The notes under the pieces were generated by a model, which saw nothing but the letters and a program-made list of their open reading frames with translations, ran no database searches and had not been told where the DNA came from. A program made the translations under genes and the position numbers. Shown piece after piece: positions 26,704-35,390 of a stretch of 64,000 bases of DNA. The DNA lies in assembly GCA_947500135.1 (NCBI GenBank), contig CANMQX010000001.1:558001-622000 (forward strand). The letters are read 5' to 3'. Position 1 is the stretch's first letter, and every line of letters starts with the position of its first letter. The stretch is from an uncultured Paracoccaceae bacterium. Lineage in GTDB: Bacteria; Pseudomonadota; Alphaproteobacteria; Rhodobacterales; Rhodobacteraceae.

Positions 26704-28143
26704 TCAAAGCCCCTTTGCCCGATAGCTGTCAGCAACCTTGCGGATCGACACCAGATAGGCCGCGGTCCGCAGATCCTTGACATCATCGCGGCTGTGCCAA
26801 ACCTCGCGCATCGCCTGATAGGCCGCGCGCATCGTGTCATCAAGACCAGACCGGACCAGTTCCAGCTCCCCCGCGCCTTTCAGATACTTATCCTTGAAGC
26901 CGGGGCTTAATTCCCAGCCAAGCCCTTTGTCGGATGACAGTCGCTCCAATTCGTCGATCACCAGTTGGTGGCGGCTTTCCTCGGCCCGACGCTGCATCCG
27001 GCCAAAGCGGATATGGGACAGGTTCTTGACCCATTCGAAGTAAGACACCGTCACACCGCCCGCATTGGCATACATGTCGGGAATGATCACACAGCCTTTG
27101 TCGCGCAGGATATCATCGGCGCCCGCAGTCACAGGGCCGTTGGCGGCCTCGATGATCAGCGGCGCCTTGATCCGGTCTGCATTGCTCAGGTTGATGACCC
27201 CTTCCAGGGCCGCCGGGATCAGGATATCGCATTCGGCCTCAAGCAATGTGGACCCTTCGGCATGATGGGCCGCATCAGGATAGCCCGTGATCCCGCCATG
27301 TTTGACGATCCATGCGCGAACGGCATCAACATCAATGCCCGCCTCATTGTGCAAGGCCCCATCGCGTTCAATGATCCCGGTGATCAGCGCGCCGTCTTCC
27401 TCGGACAGGAATTTCGCAGCGTGATAGCCCACATTGCCCAAACCCTGGACGATCACGCGCTTGCCCTTCAGGCTGCCTGACAGTTTGGCCGCTTTCACAT
27501 CCTCCGGGTAGCGAAAGAATTCCTGCAAGGCATATTGCACGCCACGCCCCGTTGCTTCGACCCGACCCGCGATACCGCCGGCATTGGGCGGCTTACCTGT
27601 CACACAGGCGGCACCATTGATATCGGTGGTCTGCATCCGCTTGTACTGATCGGCCATCCAGGCCATCTCGCGCTCACCAGTGCCCATATCGGGGGCGGGC
27701 ACGTTTTGGGCCGGGTTGATAAGATCGCGTTTGATTAATTCATAGGCGAAACGGCGGGTGATCTGTTCCAGCTCGTGTTCATCCCATTCGCGCGGATCAA
27801 TACAAAGACCACCCTTTGATCCGCCAAAGGGGGCTTCGACCAAAGCGCATTTATAGGTCATCAGTGCAGCAAGCGCCTCAACCTCGTCCTGATTGACGGC
27901 GAGGGCGTAGCGAATACCACCCTTGACCGGTTCCATATGTTCCGAATGGACAGAACGATACCCAGTAAATGTGTGGATCGCGCCCCGCAAACGCACGCCA
28001 AAGCGCACGGTGTAGGTTGCGTTGCAGACCCTGATCTTTTCCTCCAGACCCGGGCTCAGATCCATCAACGCCACCGCCCGATTGAACATCATGTCGACGG
28101 ATTCCCGAAAGCTCGGCTCCTTGATATTGTCATGCGCTGTCAT
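26704..28143 (-). CDS. gdhA: Glutamate (Glu/Leu/Phe/Val) dehydrogenase
   Basis: Cytoplasmic dehydrogenase interconverting glutamate and 2-oxoglutarate plus ammonia. The 479-residue product has the substrate site PVKGGIRYALAV, the catalytic-lysine segment APFGGSKGGLCIDP, and the NAD(P)-binding VQGLGNVGYHAAKFL. The C-terminal tail is longer than in the ~420-residue classic enzymes, as in many roseobacter homologues. ATG 28143 with AGGAAGGAA upstream is the start; the frame is open another 33 codons upstream. Divergent from the Tad genes across a 357-bp region. Confidence 0.9.
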   Translation of the reverse strand: MTAHDNIKEPSFRESVDMMFNRAVALMDLSPGLEEKIRVCNATYTVRFGVRLRGAIHTFTGYRSVHSEHMEPVKGGIRYALAVNQDEVEALAALMTYKCALVEAPFGGSKGGLCIDPREWDEHELEQITRRFAYELIKRDLINPAQNVPAPDMGTGEREMAWMADQYKRMQTTDINGAACVTGKPPNAGGIAGRVEATGRGVQYALQEFFRYPEDVKAAKLSGSLKGKRVIVQGLGNVGYHAAKFLSEEDGALITGIIERDGALHNEAGIDVDAVRAWIVKHGGITGYPDAAHHAEGSTLLEAECDILIPAALEGVINLSNADRIKAPLIIEAANGPVTAGADDILRDKGCVIIPDMYANAGGVTVSYFEWVKNLSHIRFGRMQRRAEESRHQLVIDELERLSSDKGLGWELSPGFKDKYLKGAGELELVRSGLDDTMRAAYQAMREVWHSRDDVKDLRTAAYLVSIRKVADSYRAKGL

Positions 28144-28500
28144 GTCGATTCCTTCCTGTTGCGGCTTTTCTGACCATTGGTTTTTGTATCCTTTAATGCA
28201 CCCTAAACCCGATTCGGGTAAAACTGCCTTAAAACTAGGCAAGATTCATAAAAAGGTCAGTTTTCCTGTGGCTTTAGCCGTTTGTCGTCAATTCGCTTAG
28301 CCTAGTTTGTTTCGGAAGAAAGAACAGTAGCTTTGTTGTTAGGGAAATGTGCAGCATTATACTAAAAACGTGCCTGAAACGCTGCGCGTCTGCCCCATTT
28401 TCGCCACAGCAAGCTGTTTTATCTTCCCAGTGGGGATGTCCGTATGCGAAGTTGTGCGGCAAAGCTTTATGAATACGGATGGCCATCGGAGATGCTGCCT
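28144..28500. promoter_or_regulatory. Divergent 357-bp regulatory gap between gdhA and the Tad genes
   Basis: AT-rich compared with the rest of the window and without a convincing gene. It contains a 13-bp palindrome ACCCGATTCGGGT at 28207-28219, about 65 bp ahead of gdhA, which may be an operator, and the promoter noted at 28336-28363 for the Tad genes. The remainder has no recognised signal. Confidence 0.55.
28336..28363 (+). promoter_or_regulatory. Candidate sigma-70 promoter for the Tad genes
   Basis: TTGTTA (28336-28341), 16-base spacer, TATACT (28358-28363). It would give a leader of about 130 bases to the first Tad gene. Pattern match only; not confirmed. Confidence 0.4.
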
Positions 28501-30291
28501 ATGTCTAAGAAGAAGTCTTTCGTTCGGCGCGTGATCAATGATCACGCTGCAATGCGTGCCGCATATCTACGGAGATTCGGACGCGATGAAGAAGGTAGCA
28601 TCATCGTACTGACGCTGCTCTTGCTCATTATCATGCTGGTGCTGGGTGGTATGGCGGTTGACTTCATGCGCTTTGAATCGCGGCGTGTTCTGCTGCAAAG
28701 CGTATCGGACCGGGCTGTTCTGGCTGCGGCCAAACTTGACCAGTCGCTCGACTCCAAAGAGGTCGTCGTCGACTACTTCCGCAAAGCCGGGTTCGAAAGT
28801 ACCATTGTCGGCACCCCGACTGTAACAGAGGTGAATGGGCGACGTTCCGTTTCGGTGAATGCAGGGCTGGATGTCAGCACATTCTACCTGCGTTACATAG
28901 GTATTGATGAACTGCGCGCGCCCGCAAGTTCTGCCGCTGTAGAAGGTGTCGGGAGCGTCGAAATTTCCCTCGTTCTTGATATCTCCGGTTCGATGGAAAC
29001 ATCATTTAATGTCGCGCCAGACACCAGTAGTCCGGCGATCTGTGCGGATTTGATTGACAATACGGCGTCATCCAAGACACAAATCCAGGCGCTTCGCGAA
29101 GGCGCCGCATGTTTTGTGCGGCAGGTGATCAGCGAAGACACCGCAGGTCAGGTGACAATGTCATTGGTCCCCTACTCGGAACACGTCAATGTCGGACCCG
29201 CGATCTTCAATCAGCTTAACGTAAGCAACTCTAGCGGTGGCAGCATTGATCCAATCGAGGTCGATGCGACAACTGGTGAGGTCACAACGACCGGCGGGAA
29301 TCCGGCGACATGCGTCGAAATCCCGGACGCTGCCTACGGTACAACGGATTTCGATGACAGCGCGACCTATGAACAGGTTCAATCGATGCAACGGAACACC
29401 TGGGGCCGCGGCGGATTTACCAATAACGGCATTGATGTGCCAAGCACCCGCGACTGGCGCCAGTGGGATCTCGATCAACCTCTTTGCCCTGACGAGGTTT
29501 TCGAACGGATTATCCCCGTCAGTGACAATGAAGATGCCTTGGAAGATGCGATTTTGGATCTGGAGCCGCGCGGCGGTACCTCGATATTCCTTGGGCTTAA
29601 ATGGGGCGTGACCCTGCTTGATCCATCTTTCGCCGACACTTTGGACGACATCTCGAATACCGGCGTTCTGCCGGGTGGTGCGCCACTTGGCGTGTATGCG
29701 GACAACAGACCCGTCGCGTATCCAGAGGATGACCCGACCGTGAACAGCGCAAAATACATCGTGTTGATGACGGACGGAAAAAATAGCGACAGTTCTCGTG
29801 TAAACAACATCGCCCCGAACGATGTTTATGGCGATTATGACAACACTGCGTTGTTCAATGAATACAATATCCAGTTCATGAAGAACTGCGCTAACGGCTA
29901 CATGACAGCCGGTAACGGTGCCAGCGCAGACGCAATTGACATCTGCGCCGACTTGAAAACCAATAGAGATCTGGATGCCACTTTCGCATACCAATCAGGT
30001 GAGGATTGGCGGGATTTCAACGACCGCATCTTCAGTGATACGCCGAAATATACCGCCGAGCAGGGTAACACGCTGCTGCAGAACCTGTGTACCGCCGCAA
30101 AAAACCGAAACATGATCATCTTCACAATCGCACTTAATGCCGACAGCGGCGGTCAAGACGAGATGAAAAGCTGTGCATCACGTAACGAGGATGGGACCGA
30201 GCTCTACTATTTTGAAGCGACCGGCAACAATCTGTCGGGCATCTTCACAACGATCGCGAGCCAGATCACAGCGCTGAGGTTGAACCTATGA
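28501..30291 (+). CDS. TadG-like protein with von Willebrand A domain
   Basis: Component of a Tad/Flp tight-adherence pilus system or related envelope complex. The 596-residue product has a single N-terminal membrane helix (about residues 33-54, EEGSIIVLTLLLLIIML) of the TadE/TadG pseudopilin type, followed by a large extracytoplasmic vWA domain with the MIDAS motif DISGSM near residue 160 and TDGK near residue 423. ATG 28501 is chosen over two earlier in-frame ATGs because GGAG lies 9 bases upstream. It overlaps the next gene by 4 bp. The tad assembly ATPases are not in the window. Confidence 0.82.
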   Translation: MSKKKSFVRRVINDHAAMRAAYLRRFGRDEEGSIIVLTLLLLIIMLVLGGMAVDFMRFESRRVLLQSVSDRAVLAAAKLDQSLDSKEVVVDYFRKAGFESTIVGTPTVTEVNGRRSVSVNAGLDVSTFYLRYIGIDELRAPASSAAVEGVGSVEISLVLDISGSMETSFNVAPDTSSPAICADLIDNTASSKTQIQALREGAACFVRQVISEDTAGQVTMSLVPYSEHVNVGPAIFNQLNVSNSSGGSIDPIEVDATTGEVTTTGGNPATCVEIPDAAYGTTDFDDSATYEQVQSMQRNTWGRGGFTNNGIDVPSTRDWRQWDLDQPLCPDEVFERIIPVSDNEDALEDAILDLEPRGGTSIFLGLKWGVTLLDPSFADTLDDISNTGVLPGGAPLGVYADNRPVAYPEDDPTVNSAKYIVLMTDGKNSDSSRVNNIAPNDVYGDYDNTALFNEYNIQFMKNCANGYMTAGNGASADAIDICADLKTNRDLDATFAYQSGEDWRDFNDRIFSDTPKYTAEQGNTLLQNLCTAAKNRNMIIFTIALNADSGGQDEMKSCASRNEDGTELYYFEATGNNLSGIFTTIASQITALRLNL

Positions 30292-30863
30292 TGCGCGTGG
30301 GGCAGAAAGTCGTGCGGGGCGTGCGCCATTTTCTGTGTTGCGAAGATGGGGTGGCCTCCATTCAATTTTTGCTGGCGTTTCCGGTTTTCGCGCTGTTTTT
30401 CGGCATGATCTTTGAAAACGGTATGATTTCGGTACGCCATGTTATGCTGGAGCGTGGGTTGGATATTGCGGTGCGTGACGTCCGCGTTGGCCGGATGCCG
30501 GAACCTACACCTGCATTGCTGCGCGAACGCATCTGCGATGCGGCGGACATCATCCCGGATTGCGAAAACCAGCTTCAGTTGGAAATGGTGACCTTGGATT
30601 TGCGCGCATGGGCAGGTGTCCCCACCGACGTACAATGTATCGACCGAAGTGTGACCGAACGCCCGATCGCAGATTTCGTTCCCGGCGGCAATAATCAACT
30701 TGTATTCTTGCGGGCCTGCGCCCGCTTTAATCCATTCTTGCCACTGACGGGGATCGGCTATGCTTTCACCAGTAGCGATGATGCTGCTGCTGGTGGTTCG
30801 TATGCGCTGATGGCAACGTCATCCTATGTTGTGGAACCCTTCAGAAGAGAAGATGATGAATAA
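30288..30863 (+). CDS. TadE-like pseudopilin
   Basis: A 191-residue TadE/TadG-type protein. After a basic head (VVRGVRHFLCCEDG) one membrane helix (about residues 22-42, VASIQFLLAFPVFALFFGMIF) is followed by an extracytoplasmic domain with cysteine pairs (about residues 85 and 94, 118, 143). Start overlaps the TadG-like stop by 4 bp and its stop overlaps the next start by 11 bp, so the three genes form one translation-coupled unit. Confidence 0.75.
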   Translation: MMRVGQKVVRGVRHFLCCEDGVASIQFLLAFPVFALFFGMIFENGMISVRHVMLERGLDIAVRDVRVGRMPEPTPALLRERICDAADIIPDCENQLQLEMVTLDLRAWAGVPTDVQCIDRSVTERPIADFVPGGNNQLVFLRACARFNPFLPLTGIGYAFTSSDDAAAGGSYALMATSSYVVEPFRREDDE

Positions 30864-31473
30864 AGCAGTCAAGTTCCTGAAAGATTTCCAAGACGATGAA
30901 AACGGCAATGCCGCTTTTGAGTTGCTGTTTTGTGTACCAATTATGGTTTGGGCACTGCTGTCGACAATGGTGTATTTCGACGCTTTCCATGACGAGGCGA
31001 TCAGCACGCGCGCTGGCCTGACCATTGCCGATATGCTCAGCCGTGAGACGGCGAATATTACACCGGAATACATGACAAACCTGGGCGATCTGCTTCAGTC
31101 CCTCACTGAAACAGAAGATAGCCCCGAACTCCGCGTTACGGTCTTTGAATGTTTCAAGGCGAACCCGGATGATGATTGCCGTCACGACCTCATTTGGTCG
31201 GAAAACGTTGGAATGGATAGCAACAATACCAATACCACGCTTGCGGAGTTGGCAAACAGATTGCCAATGATGGCAAATAACGACAAAGCGATCCTTGTTG
31301 AAACCGAAACAGACTATAACGCAGAATACACCGTCTCAATTTCACCTTTTATCGTGCCAAATCTGACCGGCGTGACATTCAGCTCTTTTACAGTGATCAG
31401 CCCACGTTATGAATCCAGCGTTTGCTGGGAAGTCAGCCCAGGCGACTCGCTTTGCGATTTCGACGATCTCTGA
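30853..31473 (+). CDS. TadE/TadG-like protein, third gene of the trio
   Basis: A 206-residue protein with the same layout as its upstream neighbour: short basic/acidic head (FLKDFQDDENGNAAFE), one membrane helix (about residues 20-42) and an extracytoplasmic region ending with Cys residues near 196 and 203. The DENGNAAFELLFCVP segment is the TadE signature (Glu and hydrophobic N-helix). The start is ATG 30853 or the adjacent ATG 30856, both after AGAAGAGAAG. Role in a Tad pilus or surface complex is inferred from family only. Confidence 0.7.
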   Translation: MMNKAVKFLKDFQDDENGNAAFELLFCVPIMVWALLSTMVYFDAFHDEAISTRAGLTIADMLSRETANITPEYMTNLGDLLQSLTETEDSPELRVTVFECFKANPDDDCRHDLIWSENVGMDSNNTNTTLAELANRLPMMANNDKAILVETETDYNAEYTVSISPFIVPNLTGVTFSSFTVISPRYESSVCWEVSPGDSLCDFDDL

Positions 31474-31520
31474 TCTACCGTGCATAATCTCCATCGCCAC
31501 CTGATCCTCTGCACGACCGG

Positions 31521-32006
31521 TTAACCGGGGCGTTCATTGATCCGAAATGCGATCTGTTCGGCCATGAACTTCGCCTGCCCTGCTGATGTAACACCACCCA
31601 CACCAACGCGCCGCCCTAGCCGCCACCATAATCCCGGTGCCCAGGCCCTTGGTTGTCCGCCATTCAGAACAAGCGTAAAGCCGTTTGATGGTTTGAACGC
31701 AAATGCGCCGCGATCAACCAACTGAATATCCTCCATCCGGGCCAGCACATGTCCGTTCGTGTCGCGGATCTCTGTTTCGGTCAGCTCAATCTCGTGCTGG
31801 GTCGCGCGGCGCAACCTTTCGGCCATCAGGATCGACAGGATGCCAAAACCAATCATTGCGACCACCCAGAACAAGGCCGGGGGGCGGACAAGTGGCAGAT
31901 AGATAAGGATCGCCCCCAACCCAAACAGGATAGCGTAGCCAAAGATTCGGCGCCCGGGTGAGGCCGCAACCCGCGCATAAACCCCGTTTTCATCTGCGGT
32001 AAACAT
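31521..32006 (-). CDS. Two-helix membrane protein of unknown function
   Basis: A 161-residue protein with two adjacent membrane helices (about residues 20-40 and 46-64) and a soluble C-terminal region with beta-rich pattern (ELTETEIRDTNGHVLARMEDIQLVDRG) resembling bacterial PH-like domains. I do not recognise a named family. The start ATG 32006 is followed by plausible coding throughout. A CCGGTTAACCGG palindrome at 31517-31528 straddles its stop. It converges on the Tad genes and lies downstream of the TetR gene on the same strand. Confidence 0.6.
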   Translation of the reverse strand: MFTADENGVYARVAASPGRRIFGYAILFGLGAILIYLPLVRPPALFWVVAMIGFGILSILMAERLRRATQHEIELTETEIRDTNGHVLARMEDIQLVDRGAFAFKPSNGFTLVLNGGQPRAWAPGLWWRLGRRVGVGGVTSAGQAKFMAEQIAFRINERPG

Positions 32007-32041
32007 GCCCGCCTCTCCTTTGTGTTAAGCGCCGGGTGCAG

Positions 32042-32629
32042 CTAGACTGCGACGGCCTTGCGCACCAGATCCCAATAGATCGCTTCAATCCGGTCCATGG
32101 CCAGCCGCCCATCCTCGCGATACCAATGGCTCAGCCCGGTCAAGGTAGCGATCAACGCCATTGTGGCAACCCGTGTATCAGGAACAGCAAACACACCTTC
32201 GACCTCACCATCATGCAAAATCGCCTCCAGCGCATCCTCGTATGACCGGCGCATCGCCTCAATCGCAGCAAAATTCTGTGGCGACAGATTGCGCAGCTCC
32301 ATGTAAGAGACAAAAACCTGATCCGACCGTGGCAGATGAAACCGGATGTGAAAGCGGGTGAATGCCTCTAGCCGGGCCATCGCATCACCTTGAATGTCTG
32401 CAGCATCCAACGCAGCAAGCAGATCCATCATATGCGCCTGCATCAGATCAAACAGAAGGCTTTGCTTGTCAGAGGTGTAATTGTAAAGCGCACCAGCCTG
32501 CACACCAACCTCTGCCGCGATCTGGCGCATCGACACAGCCGCATAGCCATGGCGCGCGATCAGCCGCAAGGCGGTGTCCTGCACCCGTGGGCCGGTAATA
32601 TCGGAATGAGAACCTTGCTTGCGCGCCAT
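32042..32629 (-). CDS. TetR/AcrR-family transcriptional regulator
   Basis: A 195-residue repressor-type regulator. The N-terminal helix-turn-helix is clear: DTALRLIARHGYAAVSMRQI then AAEVGVQAGALYNYTSDKQSLLFDLM (residues about 17-63). The ligand-binding C-terminal domain (about residues 80-190) has the TetR_C helical pattern. ATG 32629 (MARKQGS) is preferred to the ATG three codons upstream, though neither has a strong ribosome-binding site. Targets are unknown; the membrane protein 35 bp downstream and the divergent lipoprotein are the nearest candidates. Confidence 0.85.
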   Translation of the reverse strand: MARKQGSHSDITGPRVQDTALRLIARHGYAAVSMRQIAAEVGVQAGALYNYTSDKQSLLFDLMQAHMMDLLAALDAADIQGDAMARLEAFTRFHIRFHLPRSDQVFVSYMELRNLSPQNFAAIEAMRRSYEDALEAILHDGEVEGVFAVPDTRVATMALIATLTGLSHWYREDGRLAMDRIEAIYWDLVRKAVAV

Positions 32630-32716
32630 GGTGACCATTTAACTGAACAGGCGTTCATTTGAAAAGCCCTGATGCATGGCTTGCCGGTCCTGATGCGCTG
32701 CATATATAGCTACGCC

Positions 32717-32953
32717 ATGCGTTTCTCACTGCCCCTTCTTATCTGCTTGTGCGCCTGCGCACCATTCCCGCACCTGGATGGAACAATCAGTGAAAGCGCA
32801 CGCAATGCACCCTACCCCGATCTGTCCCCCCTACCCGCGCAACCTGGCATCACTAATCCAGCGGCGGTCGATGCCGACATGGTAGCGCGGATCGCCGCCT
32901 TACAGGCCCGGGCCGAACGGTTACGCCAATTCGACATCGGCGCGTTGCAGTAG
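32717..32953 (+). CDS. Small predicted lipoprotein
   Basis: A 78-residue protein with a lipoprotein-type signal (MRFSLPLLICLCACAPFPHL): the lipobox is LCAC with Cys14 as the likely lipidation site. The rest is proline-rich and then helical (VDADMVARIAALQARAERLRQF), suggesting a short anchored coiled segment. ATG 32717 is the start; a longer frame exists without signal character. It precedes hom by 56 bp on the same strand. Function unknown. Confidence 0.65.
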   Translation: MRFSLPLLICLCACAPFPHLDGTISESARNAPYPDLSPLPAQPGITNPAAVDADMVARIAALQARAERLRQFDIGALQ

Positions 32954-33009
32954 CAGCGGCTATTCGCTATGCCCCTGTCAACCAAAGTAATCGACGGATA
33001 CCCGCAAAA

Positions 33010-34296
33010 ATGACCCAACCGCTGCGCCTTGGAATTGCAGGACTTGGCACCGTGGGTGTCGGCATTGTCCGTATCGTACAGAAACACGGCGCATTGCTTG
33101 CGACGCGCGCGGGTCGGCCCATCGTTATCACTGCCGTTTCAGCACGATCAAAGACCAAGAACAGGGATGTCGATCTGTCTGATTACGCTTGGGTTGATGA
33201 CCCCGTAACGCTCGCCAAACGTGACGATATCGACGTCTTTGTCGAGGTAATGGGCGGCTCCGAAGGACCGGCGAAAGACGCGACAGAAGCTGCAATTGCC
33301 AGCGGAAAGGATGTCGTGACAGCCAACAAGGCGCTACTGGCGCTACACGGGCAAGCACTGTCCGAAGCGGCAGAGGCCGCCGGGCAAGTGATCCGGTTTG
33401 AAGCCGCCGTCGCGGGCGGTATCCCTGTTGTGAAATCCCTGACCGAAGGGCTGGCGGGCAACGAAATCAGCCGCGTCATGGGGGTCATGAATGGCAGCTG
33501 TAATTACATCCTGACCCGAATGGAAGATGCCGGGCTCAGCTATGAGGCCGTATTTGATGAAGCCAATCAGCTTGGCTACCTGGAGGCCGATCCAGAACTG
33601 GATGTCGGCGGTATTGATGCGGCCCATAAACTGGCGCTGTTGTCATCAATCGCCTTTGGCACGCAGGTCGATTTTGACGCGGTCGAATTGGAGGGCATCG
33701 GCGCTGTCACGATCGAGGATATTCGGCAGGCCGCCGATATGGGCTATAAAATCAAACTGTTAGGGGTCGCCCAACTGACCGGCCGTGGGCTGGAACAACG
33801 CATGTCGCCCTGCTTGGTGCCCGAAACATCGCCCTTGGGGCAGTTGCAAGGCGGCACCAATATGGTGCTGCTTGAAGGTGACGCCGTCAGCCAGATCGTA
33901 CTGCGGGGTCCGGGCGCAGGCGAAGGCCCGACCGCCAGTGCAGTGATGGGCGATGTGATGGATGTGGCCCGTGGCATGCGCATCTCGACCTTTGGACAAC
34001 CTGCCACCAGCCTGCGCAAGGCCCGCGCCGCACGCGCCGCCGTCCCCGCCCCCTATTATCTGAGGATGCAATTGCTGGATAAACCCGGCGCAATGGCCAA
34101 AATCGCGCATGCTTTGGGCGAGGCCGGGATCTCTATCGACCGGATGCGCCAATATGGGCATGAAGACACCGCCGCACCCGTGCTGATCGTCACCCACAAG
34201 ACAACGCGGACCGCCTTGGATGAGGCGCTGGCGGATTTCAAATCAACCGGCGTGGTCACCGGCGATCCCGTTGCCATCCGGATCGAGGCTGTCTGA
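33010..34296 (+). CDS. hom: Homoserine dehydrogenase
   Basis: Reduces aspartate semialdehyde to homoserine with NAD(P)H, the branch point to threonine and methionine. The 428-residue product has the N-terminal dinucleotide loop GLGTVGVGIV (residues about 11-20), the catalytic region GVMNGSCNYILTRM and LGYLEADPELDVGGIDAAHK, and a C-terminal ACT domain (about residues 345-428) for feedback control by threonine. Length and order are standard. glpX follows about 100 bp downstream, so cotranscription is possible. Confidence 0.95.
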   Translation: MTQPLRLGIAGLGTVGVGIVRIVQKHGALLATRAGRPIVITAVSARSKTKNRDVDLSDYAWVDDPVTLAKRDDIDVFVEVMGGSEGPAKDATEAAIASGKDVVTANKALLALHGQALSEAAEAAGQVIRFEAAVAGGIPVVKSLTEGLAGNEISRVMGVMNGSCNYILTRMEDAGLSYEAVFDEANQLGYLEADPELDVGGIDAAHKLALLSSIAFGTQVDFDAVELEGIGAVTIEDIRQAADMGYKIKLLGVAQLTGRGLEQRMSPCLVPETSPLGQLQGGTNMVLLEGDAVSQIVLRGPGAGEGPTASAVMGDVMDVARGMRISTFGQPATSLRKARAARAAVPAPYYLRMQLLDKPGAMAKIAHALGEAGISIDRMRQYGHEDTAAPVLIVTHKTTRTALDEALADFKSTGVVTGDPVAIRIEAV

Positions 34297-34394
34297 TTTC
34301 CGGGCCGTACCGCCGCAACCTTTAGCGCAAACAGTCTTGCCGCGGCACGCCAGAAAGGCTTTAGCTGCGGTAATTTATTTGAAGGACCATGGTT

Positions 34395-35360
34395 ATGCCG
34401 AACACACCTGATTTCAACGACCGTACGCTGTCACTCGGTCTGGCCCGCGTCTCCGAAGCCGCTGCGATCGCCTGCGCATCGCTGATCGGGCGCGGCGATG
34501 AAAAGGCCGCTGATCAGGCCGCTGTCGATGCGATGCGCACGGAACTCAACAAGCTGGATATCGCAGGTGTTGTCGTCATCGGTGAGGGCGAGCGTGACGA
34601 AGCGCCGATGCTGTTCATCGGCGAAGAGGTTGGCACAGGCGAAGGGCCCGGCGTTGATATCGCCCTTGACCCGCTGGAAGGGACCACACTGACCGCCAAG
34701 GATATGCCCAATGCGTTGGCGGTGATCGCAATGGGGCCGCGCGGGTCCATGCTGCACGCGCCTGACGTTTACATGGACAAACTGGCCATCGGCCCCGGCT
34801 TTCGCCCCGGTGTCGTAACCCTTGATATGTCGCCCGAAGAACGCGTATCCGCACTGGCCGCCGCCAAAGGCTGTTCAACCAAGGACATCACCGTCTGCGT
34901 GCTTGAACGGCCACGACATCAGGATGTGATCGCCGAATTGCGCAGCACGGGCGCCGCGATCCGCCTGATCACCGATGGCGATGTGGCCGGGGTGATGCAT
35001 TGCGCCGAACCCGACCTGACAGGGATCGATATGTATATGGGATCAGGCGGCGCGCCAGAGGGCGTGCTGGCTGCGGCCGCGCTGAAATGCATGGGCGGGC
35101 AGATTTTTGGCAGGCTCCTGTTTCGCAATGATGACGAACGCGGGCGTGCAAAGAAGGCGGGGATCACAAATTTCGACCGGGTCTATACCCGCGATGACAT
35201 GGTGACCAATGACGTGATCTTTGCGGCAACTGGGGTGACTGATGGCAGCCTTGTGCCCGGCATCAAACGCGAGGTTGGGTTTGTCACAGCCGAGACGATC
35301 TTGATGCGTTCAAAAACCGGATCGGTCCGGCGCATGATCTATCGCAACCCCACTGGCTAA
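34395..35360 (+). CDS. glpX: Class II fructose-1,6-bisphosphatase
   Basis: Dephosphorylates fructose 1,6-bisphosphate in gluconeogenesis (and sedoheptulose bisphosphate in some relatives). The 321-residue product carries the GlpX metal and phosphate motifs VVIGEGERDEAPML, ALDPLEGTT and YMGSGGAPEGV. ATG 34395 gives GAAGGA at about 9 bases; the ATG two codons earlier is too close to it. The gene sits between hom and recJ with short gaps, a common alphaproteobacterial order. Confidence 0.95.
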   Translation: MPNTPDFNDRTLSLGLARVSEAAAIACASLIGRGDEKAADQAAVDAMRTELNKLDIAGVVVIGEGERDEAPMLFIGEEVGTGEGPGVDIALDPLEGTTLTAKDMPNALAVIAMGPRGSMLHAPDVYMDKLAIGPGFRPGVVTLDMSPEERVSALAAAKGCSTKDITVCVLERPRHQDVIAELRSTGAAIRLITDGDVAGVMHCAEPDLTGIDMYMGSGGAPEGVLAAAALKCMGGQIFGRLLFRNDDERGRAKKAGITNFDRVYTRDDMVTNDVIFAATGVTDGSLVPGIKREVGFVTAETILMRSKTGSVRRMIYRNPTG

Positions 35361-35390
35361 TCGGGCGAGTCGCGCATATCGTAGGCGGCG

